Source: CAZWSE01 sp964636575 (GTDB lineage: Bacteria; Pseudomonadota; Alphaproteobacteria; Rhodobacterales; Rhodobacteraceae). From it: a stretch of DNA of 49,101 bases. Positions 40,482-48,634 of the stretch are shown in pieces. The stretch is taken from assembly GCA_964636575.1 (NCBI GenBank), contig CAZWSE010000009.1, positions 1 to 49,101 of the forward strand. The letters are read 5' to 3'. Under the pieces are notes generated by a model. It made no database searches, was not told the DNA's origin, and worked only from the letters and a program-made list of their open reading frames with translations. Numbering within the stretch: the first letter of the stretch is position 1; each line of letters starts with the position of its first letter. The translations under genes were made by a program, and so were the position numbers.

Positions 40482-40501
40482 GTTACATACCAATTGGTAA
40501 C
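40482..40501. promoter_or_regulatory. Palindrome in an AT-rich leader before the acyltransferase gene
   Basis: TACCAATTGGTA (40488-40499) is a perfect palindrome, and GTTAC/GTAAC flank it as an outer inverted repeat. It lies in a 117-base gap whose left 70 bases are strikingly AT-rich for this genome. It is a likely regulator site or promoter element for the downstream genes. Confidence 0.45.
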
Positions 40502-40553
40502 CAAACCTAACACATAGTCCTGCGATCCCCCCTCTATAGGAGACCGCAGAGCT

Positions 40554-41495
40554 ATGACCCAAACCGCCGACTTCTTTGATCTCTCACCCGCTCCAAAAGC
40601 TGCCCCTGCCCGCGCCCAAACCCGCAACGGCGGTATTGAGGCTCTGCGGTTTCTGGGTGCCTTCGGGATTGTTCTGTTTCATGTCAAAGGTCCCGGTGCA
40701 GCCCTTGGTTATGCTGCCCTTCCCATCTTTATCTTCCTGTCCGTCCATTTCTGCCTGCGCCTGTCCGAGGGTCAAAGCCTGCAAAATCTGATGCGCCGCC
40801 GCGTGTCGCGATTGTTGATGCCTTGGGTGTTCTGGTGTGCTGTTTTCGCCGCCCTGAAATCGCAGGATGCGCTGATGTCCGGTGGATCAATCGCAGACGA
40901 GTTCGCCCCGTGGATGATCGGCACCGGCCCGTCTATTCACCTGTGGTTTTTGCCCTTTATCGCTGCGGCCTCGATGATTGCGATTGCTCTGAACACAGTG
41001 CTTCGCCCGGCCAGCCCCGCGTTTGGAAGCCTTGTTCTGGCAGGCCTGTCTTTGGGATGTCTCGCCCTTGGATCACTGGATTTGCCAGCCCCCTTCGCCC
41101 AATGGGTCTTTGGGATGCCTGCGGTCTTTCTGGCCCTTGCCTTCTACCGGATAGATCACCCGACCAATTTGTTCAGCCTTGCGCTGTGGTCGGTCATGAT
41201 CGCAGTGGCTGTCGGGTTGGGCTGGACCGACGGCAGCCTGCAATTGGCACTGACCTTTGCGGTTGTTGCACTTGTCTTGTCGGTGAACCTGCCCACATCC
41301 CCCACCCTGCGCTATTTCGCAGGGCTGTCCTTGGGGGTCTACATCATCCACCCCATCATCATTTCGGTCGGTTTGAGGCTTGCGGATCCGGCCTTGCTGG
41401 AACATTCTTTGTCCGGCGCCTTTGCCGCATTTGTGTTGTCCGCACTCGCCACGGCTGTTTTGCAACAGACCCCGCTTGTGCGACGGTTCATCTGA
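40554..41495 (+). CDS. Acyltransferase-3 family membrane protein
   Basis: A 313-residue integral membrane protein with about ten hydrophobic segments. GIEALRFLGAFGIVLFHVKG (Arg32 and His43) is the acyltransferase-3 N-terminal motif, and FFIFLS-like PIFIFLSVHFCLRL with VSRLLMPWVFW follow. This family (OafA, WecH, NolL) transfers acetyl or other acyl groups to surface sugars or lipids from the cytoplasmic side. The polar first 25 residues are unusual. AGGAG lies at 40540-40544, 9 bases before the ATG. It is placed between the YdjI-like and YdjG-like genes, so it may modify envelope glycans as part of that module; this is inference. Confidence 0.82.
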   Translation: MTQTADFFDLSPAPKAAPARAQTRNGGIEALRFLGAFGIVLFHVKGPGAALGYAALPIFIFLSVHFCLRLSEGQSLQNLMRRRVSRLLMPWVFWCAVFAALKSQDALMSGGSIADEFAPWMIGTGPSIHLWFLPFIAAASMIAIALNTVLRPASPAFGSLVLAGLSLGCLALGSLDLPAPFAQWVFGMPAVFLALAFYRIDHPTNLFSLALWSVMIAVAVGLGWTDGSLQLALTFAVVALVLSVNLPTSPTLRYFAGLSLGVYIIHPIIISVGLRLADPALLEHSLSGAFAAFVLSALATAVLQQTPLVRRFI

Positions 41496-41535
41496 AATCG
41501 GAGGCGCGCGGAAATGACCATGTATCGAGCCTTCG

Positions 41536-42675
41536 ATGGAAGAGACCGCCCTTACGTCCGATCACCGCTTTCCCTGCCATCAATGCGGGGCGGATTACAG
41601 GTTTGCGCCCGGCACAGACCATCTGGAATGCGACCATTGCGGCGATATACACACCATTGAGGCAAAGGGGTTTCGGGGCACCACCCTGACCGAACTTGAT
41701 TTCCGCGACGCCGTGTCCGAGCTGCTGCCCGAGGCCGAGATCGAGGAAACCCGCACCAGCCAATGCCCGAACTGCGCGGCGCAGTTTGAATTCGACCCCG
41801 ATGTGCATGCCGCCGAATGCCCATTCTGCGCGACCCCTGTTGTGACCGGCACAGGGGTGCATCGCCAGATCAAACCGCGCGGGGTGCTGCCCTTTGCGCT
41901 CGAAGAGCATGAGGCCAAAACCGCGATGACCGACTGGCTGGGCCAGCTTTGGTTCGCGCCGTCGTCACTGACCCAATACGCGCGCAAAGGGCGTAAGATG
42001 CAAGGCATCTACGTGCCCTATTGGACCTTCGATGCCGACACCAAATCCCGCTACACAGGCGAGCGTGGCACGGTTTATTATGAAACCCGCACCGTCACCC
42101 GCAATGGCCGGCGTGAACGGGTGCGCGTGGCCAAAGTGCGCTGGCGGTCGACCTCTGGTCGGGTGCGCCGGTTTTTTGATGATGTGCTTGTGCTGGCGGC
42201 AACGTCCCTGCCCAAACGCTTCACCGATGCGCTGGAGCCTTGGGATCTGGCGGCCTTAGAACCCTACCGCCCCGAGTACCTCGCCGGATTTCGCGCCGAA
42301 GGATACACTGTTGAATTGCAAGACGGCTACGCCGAGGCCAGTGCATATATGAACCGGATCATCGAACGGGACGTCAAATTCGACATTGGCGGTGACAGGC
42401 AACGCATCCATTCCATCAGCACCGATGTCAGCGCAGTTACGTTCAAGCATATCCTGCTGCCCATCTGGATGGCCGCCTATAAATACAACGGCAAGACCTA
42501 CCGCTTCGTGGTCAACGGTCGCACCGGCCGCATCCAAGGCGAACGGCCCTATTCGGGATGGAAAATCGCCTTTGCAGTCATTGCAGGCGCGCTGCTGGCA
42601 GGCGCAATCGGCTACTACATTGCCGTCACACAAGACCAAAACGGAGTGGTGATCTTTGACCGACAGCTACGATAA
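41536..42675 (+). CDS. Zinc-ribbon membrane protein (YdjG-like)
   Basis: A 379-residue protein with two N-terminal zinc ribbons: Cys14/Cys17 with Cys32/Cys35, and Cys77/Cys80 with Cys95/Cys98 (CPNCAAQFEF, CPFCAT). A middle beta-rich region follows (QGIYVPYWTFDADTKSRYTG) and one transmembrane segment near the end (IAFAVIAGALLAGAIGYYI). Such proteins are often misnamed primosomal protein N'; the closest described relative is Bacillus YdjG. The first in-frame ATG is 41536, without a close Shine-Dalgarno; GGAGG lies 31 bases upstream, ideally placed for another ATG at 41514 in a different frame. It is the last gene before an overlapping nitroreductase. Confidence 0.83.
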   Translation: MEETALTSDHRFPCHQCGADYRFAPGTDHLECDHCGDIHTIEAKGFRGTTLTELDFRDAVSELLPEAEIEETRTSQCPNCAAQFEFDPDVHAAECPFCATPVVTGTGVHRQIKPRGVLPFALEEHEAKTAMTDWLGQLWFAPSSLTQYARKGRKMQGIYVPYWTFDADTKSRYTGERGTVYYETRTVTRNGRRERVRVAKVRWRSTSGRVRRFFDDVLVLAATSLPKRFTDALEPWDLAALEPYRPEYLAGFRAEGYTVELQDGYAEASAYMNRIIERDVKFDIGGDRQRIHSISTDVSAVTFKHILLPIWMAAYKYNGKTYRFVVNGRTGRIQGERPYSGWKIAFAVIAGALLAGAIGYYIAVTQDQNGVVIFDRQLR

Positions 42676-43333
42676 CCTGCACGGGCTTCTGAAGGACCGG
42701 TATTCTTGTCGGGCGTATAAACCTGATGCGGTGCCTGCTGACACAATCGAGGCGATCATCGAAGCCGCGCGGCACGTCCCGTCGTGGTGCAATGCGCAGC
42801 CGTGGCAAGTGGTGGTCACATCTGGCAAAGGCACAGACCGGTTCCGCGAGGCATTGATGCAAGAGGCGCTCAAAGGCACCCCTGCCCCCGATCTGGAGTG
42901 GCCCAGCGCCTACACAGGGGTCTATAAAGACCGCCGCCGCGCCTGCGGATTTCAGCTTTATGATGCGGTCGGTATCGCCAAGGGAGACCGCGCCGCCTCT
43001 GCGACTGAGATGATGAAAAACTTCGCTCTGTTTGGGGCGCCGCATGTGGCGATCATCCATGCGCCGCGTGATTTGGGGGCCTATGGCGCACTCGATTGCG
43101 GGGCCTTCATCACGGCCTTCACACTGGCGGCGCAAGCATTGGGGGTGGCAAGCATCCCGCAGGCTGCGGTTGCGTCCTACGGGCCACTTTTGCACGATCA
43201 CTTCGGGATTGCAGACGGTCGTATGATCCTTTGCGGAATATCCTTCGGGTACCCAGACACAGATGCACCGGTGAACAGCTTTCGAACCGAACGGGCACAG
43301 GTCTCGGACATTCTCGACTGGCAGGCAGACTGA
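42656..43333 (+). CDS. Nitroreductase-family protein
   Basis: A 225-residue flavoprotein of the nitroreductase family, with RYSCRAYKPDAV at the N-terminus, WCNAQPWQVVV near 44-54, and ALDCGAFITAFTLAAQALGVAS at 145-166. It would use FMN and NAD(P)H; substrates vary (nitroaromatics, quinones). It starts with TTG at 42656, inside the end of the YdjG-like gene (20-base overlap), with GGAGTGG 5-12 bases upstream. The stop overlaps dtd by one base (TGATG), so dtd is coupled. It may therefore be co-transcribed with the envelope cluster, but functional linkage is not implied. Confidence 0.88.
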   Translation: MTDSYDNLHGLLKDRYSCRAYKPDAVPADTIEAIIEAARHVPSWCNAQPWQVVVTSGKGTDRFREALMQEALKGTPAPDLEWPSAYTGVYKDRRRACGFQLYDAVGIAKGDRAASATEMMKNFALFGAPHVAIIHAPRDLGAYGALDCGAFITAFTLAAQALGVASIPQAAVASYGPLLHDHFGIADGRMILCGISFGYPDTDAPVNSFRTERAQVSDILDWQAD

Positions 43334-43770
43334 TGCGGGCTTTGATCCAAAGGGTCACCTCTGCGGCGGTGGAAGTTGATGGACAAACCATAGGCGCAAT
43401 CGATCATGGGCTGTTGATCCTCGTCTGCGCGATGCAGGGCGACGCACCCGCAAACAGCCAAAAACTGGCCGCCAAGATCAGCAAGCTGCGCATCTTCAAA
43501 GACGAGGCTGGCAAGATGAACAAATCACTGATCGACACCCAAGGGGCAGCCCTGATCGTCAGCCAATTCACACTCGCCGCCGACACCAGTCGGGGCAACA
43601 GGCCGGGGTTCTCAAACGCAGCAGACCCAACCACAGGGCAAGCCCTCTACCACCAGTTTATCCAAGATATGCAAGGCTTGGGTATGCGCACAGAAACAGG
43701 CCAGTTCGGAGCAGACATGCGCGTCAGCCTGACAAATGACGGGCCGGTGACCATCATGCTCGACGTCTAA
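43333..43770 (+). CDS. dtd: D-aminoacyl-tRNA deacylase
   Basis: A 145-residue enzyme that removes D-amino acids from mischarged tRNA. The two active-site motifs are SQFTLAADT (79-87) and NDGPVTIML near the C-terminus; MRALIQRVTSAAVEVDG is the usual start. Length fits (about 145). I use the ATG at 43333, overlapping the nitroreductase stop; a longer frame to 43096 is antisense-like shadow. The bipartite motif begins one base after its stop codon and runs into the leader of the glycerate kinase gene. Confidence 0.95.
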   Translation: MRALIQRVTSAAVEVDGQTIGAIDHGLLILVCAMQGDAPANSQKLAAKISKLRIFKDEAGKMNKSLIDTQGAALIVSQFTLAADTSRGNRPGFSNAADPTTGQALYHQFIQDMQGLGMRTETGQFGADMRVSLTNDGPVTIMLDV

Positions 43771-43771
43771 C

Positions 43772-43793
43772 CTTTACCCTTTCGGAAATACTC
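43772..43793 (+). repeat. Bipartite post-stop motif, copy 7 (after dtd)
   Basis: CTTTACCCTTT, then CGG, then AAATACTC, starting one base after the dtd stop and ending 12 bases before the ATG of the glycerate kinase gene. No Shine-Dalgarno is visible between, so the motif occupies the place where one would be expected. Confidence 0.88.
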
Positions 43794-43805
43794 AAAAAGC
43801 ACACC

Positions 43806-44897
43806 ATGCCAGACAAAACCACACTCACCCGCCTGTTCGATACCGCGACACAGGCCGTGCGCGGCGACACCTCTGTCGGGACAGCGCTTAAATCCATAGA
43901 CGAGCCTGCACCCGATCAGATCATTGCAGTGGGCAAGGCGTCTTCACCGATGGCGGCGGCCGCCTTGGCGCATTTTGACAACAAGGTCCCAACGCTGGTG
44001 GTCACAAAACACGACCACCTCACAGACCTGCCATCCCATGTCCACACCATCGAATCCGCACACCCCGTGCCGGATCAAAACAGCCTGACTGCGGGGCAAC
44101 GCCTGATCGAAACGGTTGAAAACTGCGCAGAAGGCAGCCGCCTTCTGATGCTGGTCTCTGGCGGGGCCTCGGCCTTGGCGGAACACCCCAAACACCCGAT
44201 GAGCCTGACCGAAATCGCAAGCTTCAACGACACGCTGCTGGCCTCAGGCCTCGATATTCACGCGATGAACGAACAGCGGCGTGCGATGTCGGCGCTGAAA
44301 GGCGGCAACCTTCTGGCGCGGTTCAAAGGGGCGCGGGTCACAACGCTCGCGGTGTCGGATGTGGAAGGGGATGATCTGAATGTGATCGGCTCAGGGATCG
44401 GGAATGCGCCTGAAAATCCGGCCTTTGACTTTCACCCCCATATCGTTGCCAGCAATGCGGTTGCGCGCGCCGCGATCGCGTCCGCGCACCCTGTCGCGAC
44501 AAACTCGGAAACGCTTTACGGGGATATCAACGACATCGCCGCACACATCGCAAAAACCGCGACCACAAAGGGTCTGCACCTTTTCGGCGGTGAGCCCACA
44601 ACCATCCTGCCGCCCAACCCCGGCAAGGGCGGGCGCAATCAGGCACTGGCTTTGACACTGGCCAACCACATCGAAGGACAAGACGACGTCACGATCCTTG
44701 TGGGCGGCACGGATGGCACTGACGGCCCGACAACGGCGGCAGGCGCAATCGTAGATGGCACGACATGGGGCACAGGCGCGCAAGAGGCATTGGACCGCGC
44801 CGACAGCGGCACCTACCTGGATGCAAAAGACGCCCTGCTGGTGACTGGCCCCACAGGCACCAATGTCATGGACTTGGTGCTCGTTCTTCGCACTTGA
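43806..44897 (+). CDS. Glycerate 2-kinase (TtuD/GckA family)
   Basis: A 363-residue kinase of the DUF4147/MOFRL family that phosphorylates D-glycerate to 2-phosphoglycerate, using ATP, at the end of serine-cycle, glyoxylate or hydroxypyruvate pathways. SGGASALAEHP, ALKGGNLLARF, GGEPTTILP and GKGGRNQALAL are family blocks. It is shorter than the usual 410-430 residues, mainly by loss in the N-terminal half. It starts 35 bases after dtd. TtuD proteins are also called hydroxypyruvate reductase in old annotations. Function is by family only. Confidence 0.85.
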   Translation: MPDKTTLTRLFDTATQAVRGDTSVGTALKSIDEPAPDQIIAVGKASSPMAAAALAHFDNKVPTLVVTKHDHLTDLPSHVHTIESAHPVPDQNSLTAGQRLIETVENCAEGSRLLMLVSGGASALAEHPKHPMSLTEIASFNDTLLASGLDIHAMNEQRRAMSALKGGNLLARFKGARVTTLAVSDVEGDDLNVIGSGIGNAPENPAFDFHPHIVASNAVARAAIASAHPVATNSETLYGDINDIAAHIAKTATTKGLHLFGGEPTTILPPNPGKGGRNQALALTLANHIEGQDDVTILVGGTDGTDGPTTAAGAIVDGTTWGTGAQEALDRADSGTYLDAKDALLVTGPTGTNVMDLVLVLRT

Positions 44898-44929
44898 CGG
44901 AATCGGCGCATCCCTAAAGGCTGCACCCC

Positions 44930-46915
44930 ATGAAGAATGCACTGCGCGACATCGTTGAAGACCCCGACCTTGGGATCGTGATGTCAGATGGCACCCGCCT
45001 CTCCGCCCGCACATGGACCCCTGTTGATGCCGCCGCTGATCCGGTGCCCGCGATCCTTGAATTCCTACCCTACCGCAAACGCGATGGCACCACCGCCCGC
45101 GACGCGCTGACCCATCCCTACTTTGCCAAGCGCGGCTATGCCTGCATCCGCGTCGACATGCGCGGCAATGGTGACAGCCACGGGCTGATGGAAGACGAAT
45201 ACACCGCCCAAGAACTTGCCGATGCGGTTGAGACGATCAACTGGCTCGCAGCCCAGCCATGGTGCAACGGCACTGTCGGGATGATAGGGATCAGCTGGGG
45301 CGGGTTTAACGGTTTGCAGGTCGCGGCGCTTCAGCCTGACCCTTTGAAAGCGGTCATTACGCTCTGTTCAACCGTCGACCGCTTTGCCGATGACATTCAC
45401 TACAAAGGCGGGTGTTTGCTCAATGAAAACCTTGGGTGGGGCGCGACCATGTGGTCCTATTCCAGCCGCGCGCCTGACCCTGCCTTGCGCGACGACTGGA
45501 AACACATCTGGCTGAACCGGTTGGAAAACGAGCCGTTTTTGCCCTCTGTCTGGCTGCGTCATCAATCGCGGGACGCGTACTGGCAACACGGGTCTGTCTG
45601 CGAGGACTTCAGCACCCTGAACGCCAAAGTGCTGGCCATCGGCGGCTGGGGGGATGCTTACAAAAACGCCGTGCCGCAACTGGTTGAGAACCTGGATGGC
45701 GCCAAGGGGATTGTCGGGCCTTGGGTGCATAAGTATCCGCATTTTGCCGTACCAGAACCCCGCATCGGGTTCCTGCAAGAGGCGCTGCGCTGGTGGGATC
45801 ACTGGCTGAAAGGTGCAGACACAGGGGTTGAGGATGACCCTGATTATCGTGCCTACCTTATGGACGGCGTGCGCCCGCAGACATGGTATGCAGAACGGAG
45901 CGGCATCTGGATTGCCGAGCAGTCAGGTGCCACGTCGCATCTGCCCGTTGAAACATTGCACCTAACCCAAGACGGGTTGAGCGAAAAGACAGGCACACTG
46001 TCCGCCTCTGTCAGCTCCCCCCAGCATTGCGGGATGCAAGGCGGTGAATACTGCGCAATCTGGCTTGGCCCCGATATGCCGGGCGATCAACGGGCCGATG
46101 ATGCATTGTCAGTGTGCTTTGATACCGCCCCCCTGCCCGAACAGCGCGATATCGTCGGCGCGCCGCGCATTACGCTGACTGTGGCAAGCGATACCCCGCA
46201 AGCCCAAATTGCGGTCCGTTTGAACCACGTCCATCCCGACGGCGCATCCACTAGGATCACCTATGGCGTTTTGAACCTAAGCCACCGCGACAGCGCGGCG
46301 GACCCCAAAGCACTGACCGCCGGAGAGACCTACACGGTCACGCTTGATCTCGATCACATCGCCTACCGCGTGCCCAAGGGGCATAAAATCAGGGTCGCCG
46401 TATCCACGGCCTATTGGCCCTTGATCTGGCCATCGCCGACCCCGACAGCGCTGACGTTAAGCGGTGGCCGTATCGATCTGCCGCTGCGGGCATCCGGCGA
46501 CACCAATGAAGTCACCTTTGAGCCACCCGAGGCCGAATCCCCATGGCAAACCAATGCCCTGCGCGACGGCTCTAACAGTCGCAAAATCGAACATGACCTG
46601 AACAGCGGCGAGATTCATCTGATCTTGCATGACGACTTCGGCAAGGTTGAAGACGCGGATCACGGGCTGATCGGCGGATCAATCGCGCGCGAAAGATGGA
46701 CAATCCACCCCGACGATCCCCTGTCCGCCCGTGGGGTCTGCCATTGGACTGACGAAATGGGACGCGGCGATTGGGCCATAAGAACAGAGACATTCTGCGA
46801 AATGTGGTCCGACGCGACGCATTTCCACCTCACTGCGCGGCTGGAAGCCTATGAGGGCGAAACGCTCGTTTACGCAAGAGACGTCGCAGACAAAATCAAA
46901 CGCCAAAACTTGTAA
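44930..46915 (+). CDS. CocE/NonD-family hydrolase
   Basis: A 661-residue serine hydrolase of the X-Pro dipeptidyl-peptidase/cocaine-esterase type. The alpha/beta-hydrolase domain holds Ser122 in IGISWGGFNG, RVDMRGNGDSHG before it, and WGDAYKNAV (about 240-250) for the acid; a C-terminal jelly-roll (PepX_C) domain covers about 330-560, with GHKIRVAVSTAYWPLIWPSP. No signal peptide is seen, so it is cytoplasmic. It precedes a peptide-type ABC importer by 123 bases, and could process peptides or esters brought in by it, which is an inference. The length is typical (about 660). Confidence 0.87.
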   Translation: MKNALRDIVEDPDLGIVMSDGTRLSARTWTPVDAAADPVPAILEFLPYRKRDGTTARDALTHPYFAKRGYACIRVDMRGNGDSHGLMEDEYTAQELADAVETINWLAAQPWCNGTVGMIGISWGGFNGLQVAALQPDPLKAVITLCSTVDRFADDIHYKGGCLLNENLGWGATMWSYSSRAPDPALRDDWKHIWLNRLENEPFLPSVWLRHQSRDAYWQHGSVCEDFSTLNAKVLAIGGWGDAYKNAVPQLVENLDGAKGIVGPWVHKYPHFAVPEPRIGFLQEALRWWDHWLKGADTGVEDDPDYRAYLMDGVRPQTWYAERSGIWIAEQSGATSHLPVETLHLTQDGLSEKTGTLSASVSSPQHCGMQGGEYCAIWLGPDMPGDQRADDALSVCFDTAPLPEQRDIVGAPRITLTVASDTPQAQIAVRLNHVHPDGASTRITYGVLNLSHRDSAADPKALTAGETYTVTLDLDHIAYRVPKGHKIRVAVSTAYWPLIWPSPTPTALTLSGGRIDLPLRASGDTNEVTFEPPEAESPWQTNALRDGSNSRKIEHDLNSGEIHLILHDDFGKVEDADHGLIGGSIARERWTIHPDDPLSARGVCHWTDEMGRGDWAIRTETFCEMWSDATHFHLTARLEAYEGETLVYARDVADKIKRQNL

Positions 46916-47038
46916 CGTTGTTGTCATGTTAACGGGGTATTAACCCTTGCGAGAGGCCCAAAAATCGGCACAGTTGACTAAGCAATCAAGAAAAAAGCCT
47001 GAAAAAGGCGATCAAGACCACTCACTAGGGAGACTTAA

Positions 47039-48631
47039 ATGTCAGACGAACTTCAATATCTATCCAAGAAAGTTGCCAAAGGGCAGATGACGCGCCGTGA
47101 TTTCATGGGCCGCGCCGCCGCTTTGGGCATCAGCACGGTCGTTGCGACCGGTATGCTAAGCACCGCTGCCAAGGCCGAAGGGCCAAAGAAGGGCGGCATG
47201 TTCAAAATCGGGTCCGGCGGTGGCGAATCCACCAACACCCAAGACCCTGCCCTGACCGCGTCTTCTGTTCCGCTGAACAACCTGCGCGCATGGGGTGAAA
47301 CGCTGGTCGAAACCAAAGCGAACGGTGATCTGGACTACCGTATGGCTGAAAGCGTCGAAGCCTCTGCCGATGCCAAACAGTGGGTCTTCAAGATCCGCAA
47401 AGGTATTCCGTTCTCCAACGGCAAAGACATGACGCCGGACGACGTTATGAAAACGATGGAGCGTCACTCGAACGAGGACAGCCAGTCGGGTGCTTTGGGC
47501 ATCATGAAGGGCATCGAAAGCATGTCTGTGGACGGCGACAACTTTATCGTCAACCTGACCTCTGCCAACGCCGACCTGCCCTATCTGATGGCCGACTACC
47601 ACCTGATGATCCAGCCCGGTGGCGGCATGGACGATCCTGCAGCCGCGATCGGCACTGGCCCCTACACCCTTGAGATCGACGAGCCGGGTGTCCGTCACGC
47701 GTTTAAGCGCCGTGATGACTACTGGGATTCCGACAACCGTGGCTTTGCCGACGAAGTTGAACAGCTGATCCTGAACGATGCGACAGCCCGTACGGCTGCT
47801 TTGCAATCCGGTCAGGTCCACGCGATCAACCGCGTTGATCCAAAGGTTGCGGCCCTGCTGGACCGTGCCCCGAACCTGAGCGTTAAATCCGTGTCTGGCC
47901 GTGGTCACTATGTGTTCATCATGCACGTCGACACAGCGCCATTTGACAACAACGACCTGCGGTTGGCCTTGAAGTACGCCATCGACCGCAATGATATTGT
48001 TGAGAAAATCCTGCGTGGCTATGGCTCGATCGGGAACGACATGCCGATCAACGCGTCCTACCCGCTGTTCGACGAAACGATCCCGCAGCGCGAGCACTCC
48101 ATCGAAAAAGCGGCCGAGCACTATAAGAAGTCCGGTCACGATGGCAGCCCGATCATCCTGCGTGTTGCAGACGGTGCCTTCCCGGGTGCGGTCGATGCGG
48201 CCTCGCTCTTCCAGCAGACAGCCCAAGCGGCTGGTATCCCGCTGGAAATCAAGCGTGAGCCAAACGATGGATACTGGTCCGAAGTCTGGAACAAGCAGCC
48301 GTTCTGTGCGTCCTATTGGGGCGGTCGTCCGGTCCAAGACCAGATGTATTCGACAGCCTATCTGTCCACTGCAGACTGGAACGACACGCGCTGGAAGCGT
48401 CCTGAGTTTGACGACATGTTGAACGCAGCCAAGTCCGAACTGGATCAAGCCAAGCGCAAGGAAATCTATTCCCAAATGGGCCGGATGTTGCGTGACGAGG
48501 GCGGCTTGATCCTGCCAATGTTCAACGACTTCGTGGACGGTGTCAGCGACAAGGTTGTCGGATGGTATGACGATCCGAACTCGGAGATGATGAACAACAA
48601 AGTTCACATCATGTGCTCGGCCGAAGCCTAA
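47039..48631 (+). CDS. Peptide-type ABC transporter substrate-binding protein (family 5)
   Basis: A 530-residue SBP_bac_5 protein. The N-terminus carries a twin-arginine signal, TRRDFMGRAAALGIST with Arg19 and Arg20, and the cleavage site is probably after AAKA at about 46, so it is exported folded. WVFKIRKGIPFSNGKDMTPDDV (about 117-138), LRLALKYAIDRNDIV and the closing SEMMNNKVHIM are usual for the DppA/OppA family. GGGAG lies before the ATG. It is followed 3 bases later by the permease gene, so it opens an ABC operon that leaves the window. Substrate is unknown; opine and glycoside importers belong to the same family. Confidence 0.9.
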   Translation: MSDELQYLSKKVAKGQMTRRDFMGRAAALGISTVVATGMLSTAAKAEGPKKGGMFKIGSGGGESTNTQDPALTASSVPLNNLRAWGETLVETKANGDLDYRMAESVEASADAKQWVFKIRKGIPFSNGKDMTPDDVMKTMERHSNEDSQSGALGIMKGIESMSVDGDNFIVNLTSANADLPYLMADYHLMIQPGGGMDDPAAAIGTGPYTLEIDEPGVRHAFKRRDDYWDSDNRGFADEVEQLILNDATARTAALQSGQVHAINRVDPKVAALLDRAPNLSVKSVSGRGHYVFIMHVDTAPFDNNDLRLALKYAIDRNDIVEKILRGYGSIGNDMPINASYPLFDETIPQREHSIEKAAEHYKKSGHDGSPIILRVADGAFPGAVDAASLFQQTAQAAGIPLEIKREPNDGYWSEVWNKQPFCASYWGGRPVQDQMYSTAYLSTADWNDTRWKRPEFDDMLNAAKSELDQAKRKEIYSQMGRMLRDEGGLILPMFNDFVDGVSDKVVGWYDDPNSEMMNNKVHIMCSAEA

Positions 48632-48634
48632 CAC

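Noticed and set aside
39546..40562. A 338-residue minus-strand frame over the SPFH gene
   Set aside because: Composition and lack of motifs mark it as a shadow of the YdjI-like gene.
40823..41689. A 288-residue plus-strand frame over the acyltransferase gene
   Set aside because: It is Cys/Arg/Pro-rich, lacks a family motif and is out of frame with the ten-helix acyltransferase, which has a good Shine-Dalgarno.
46916..47038. A promoter or riboswitch before the ABC binding protein gene
   Set aside because: A TTGACT box and two tiny dyads are present, but no convincing -10 box or larger conserved structure could be read.
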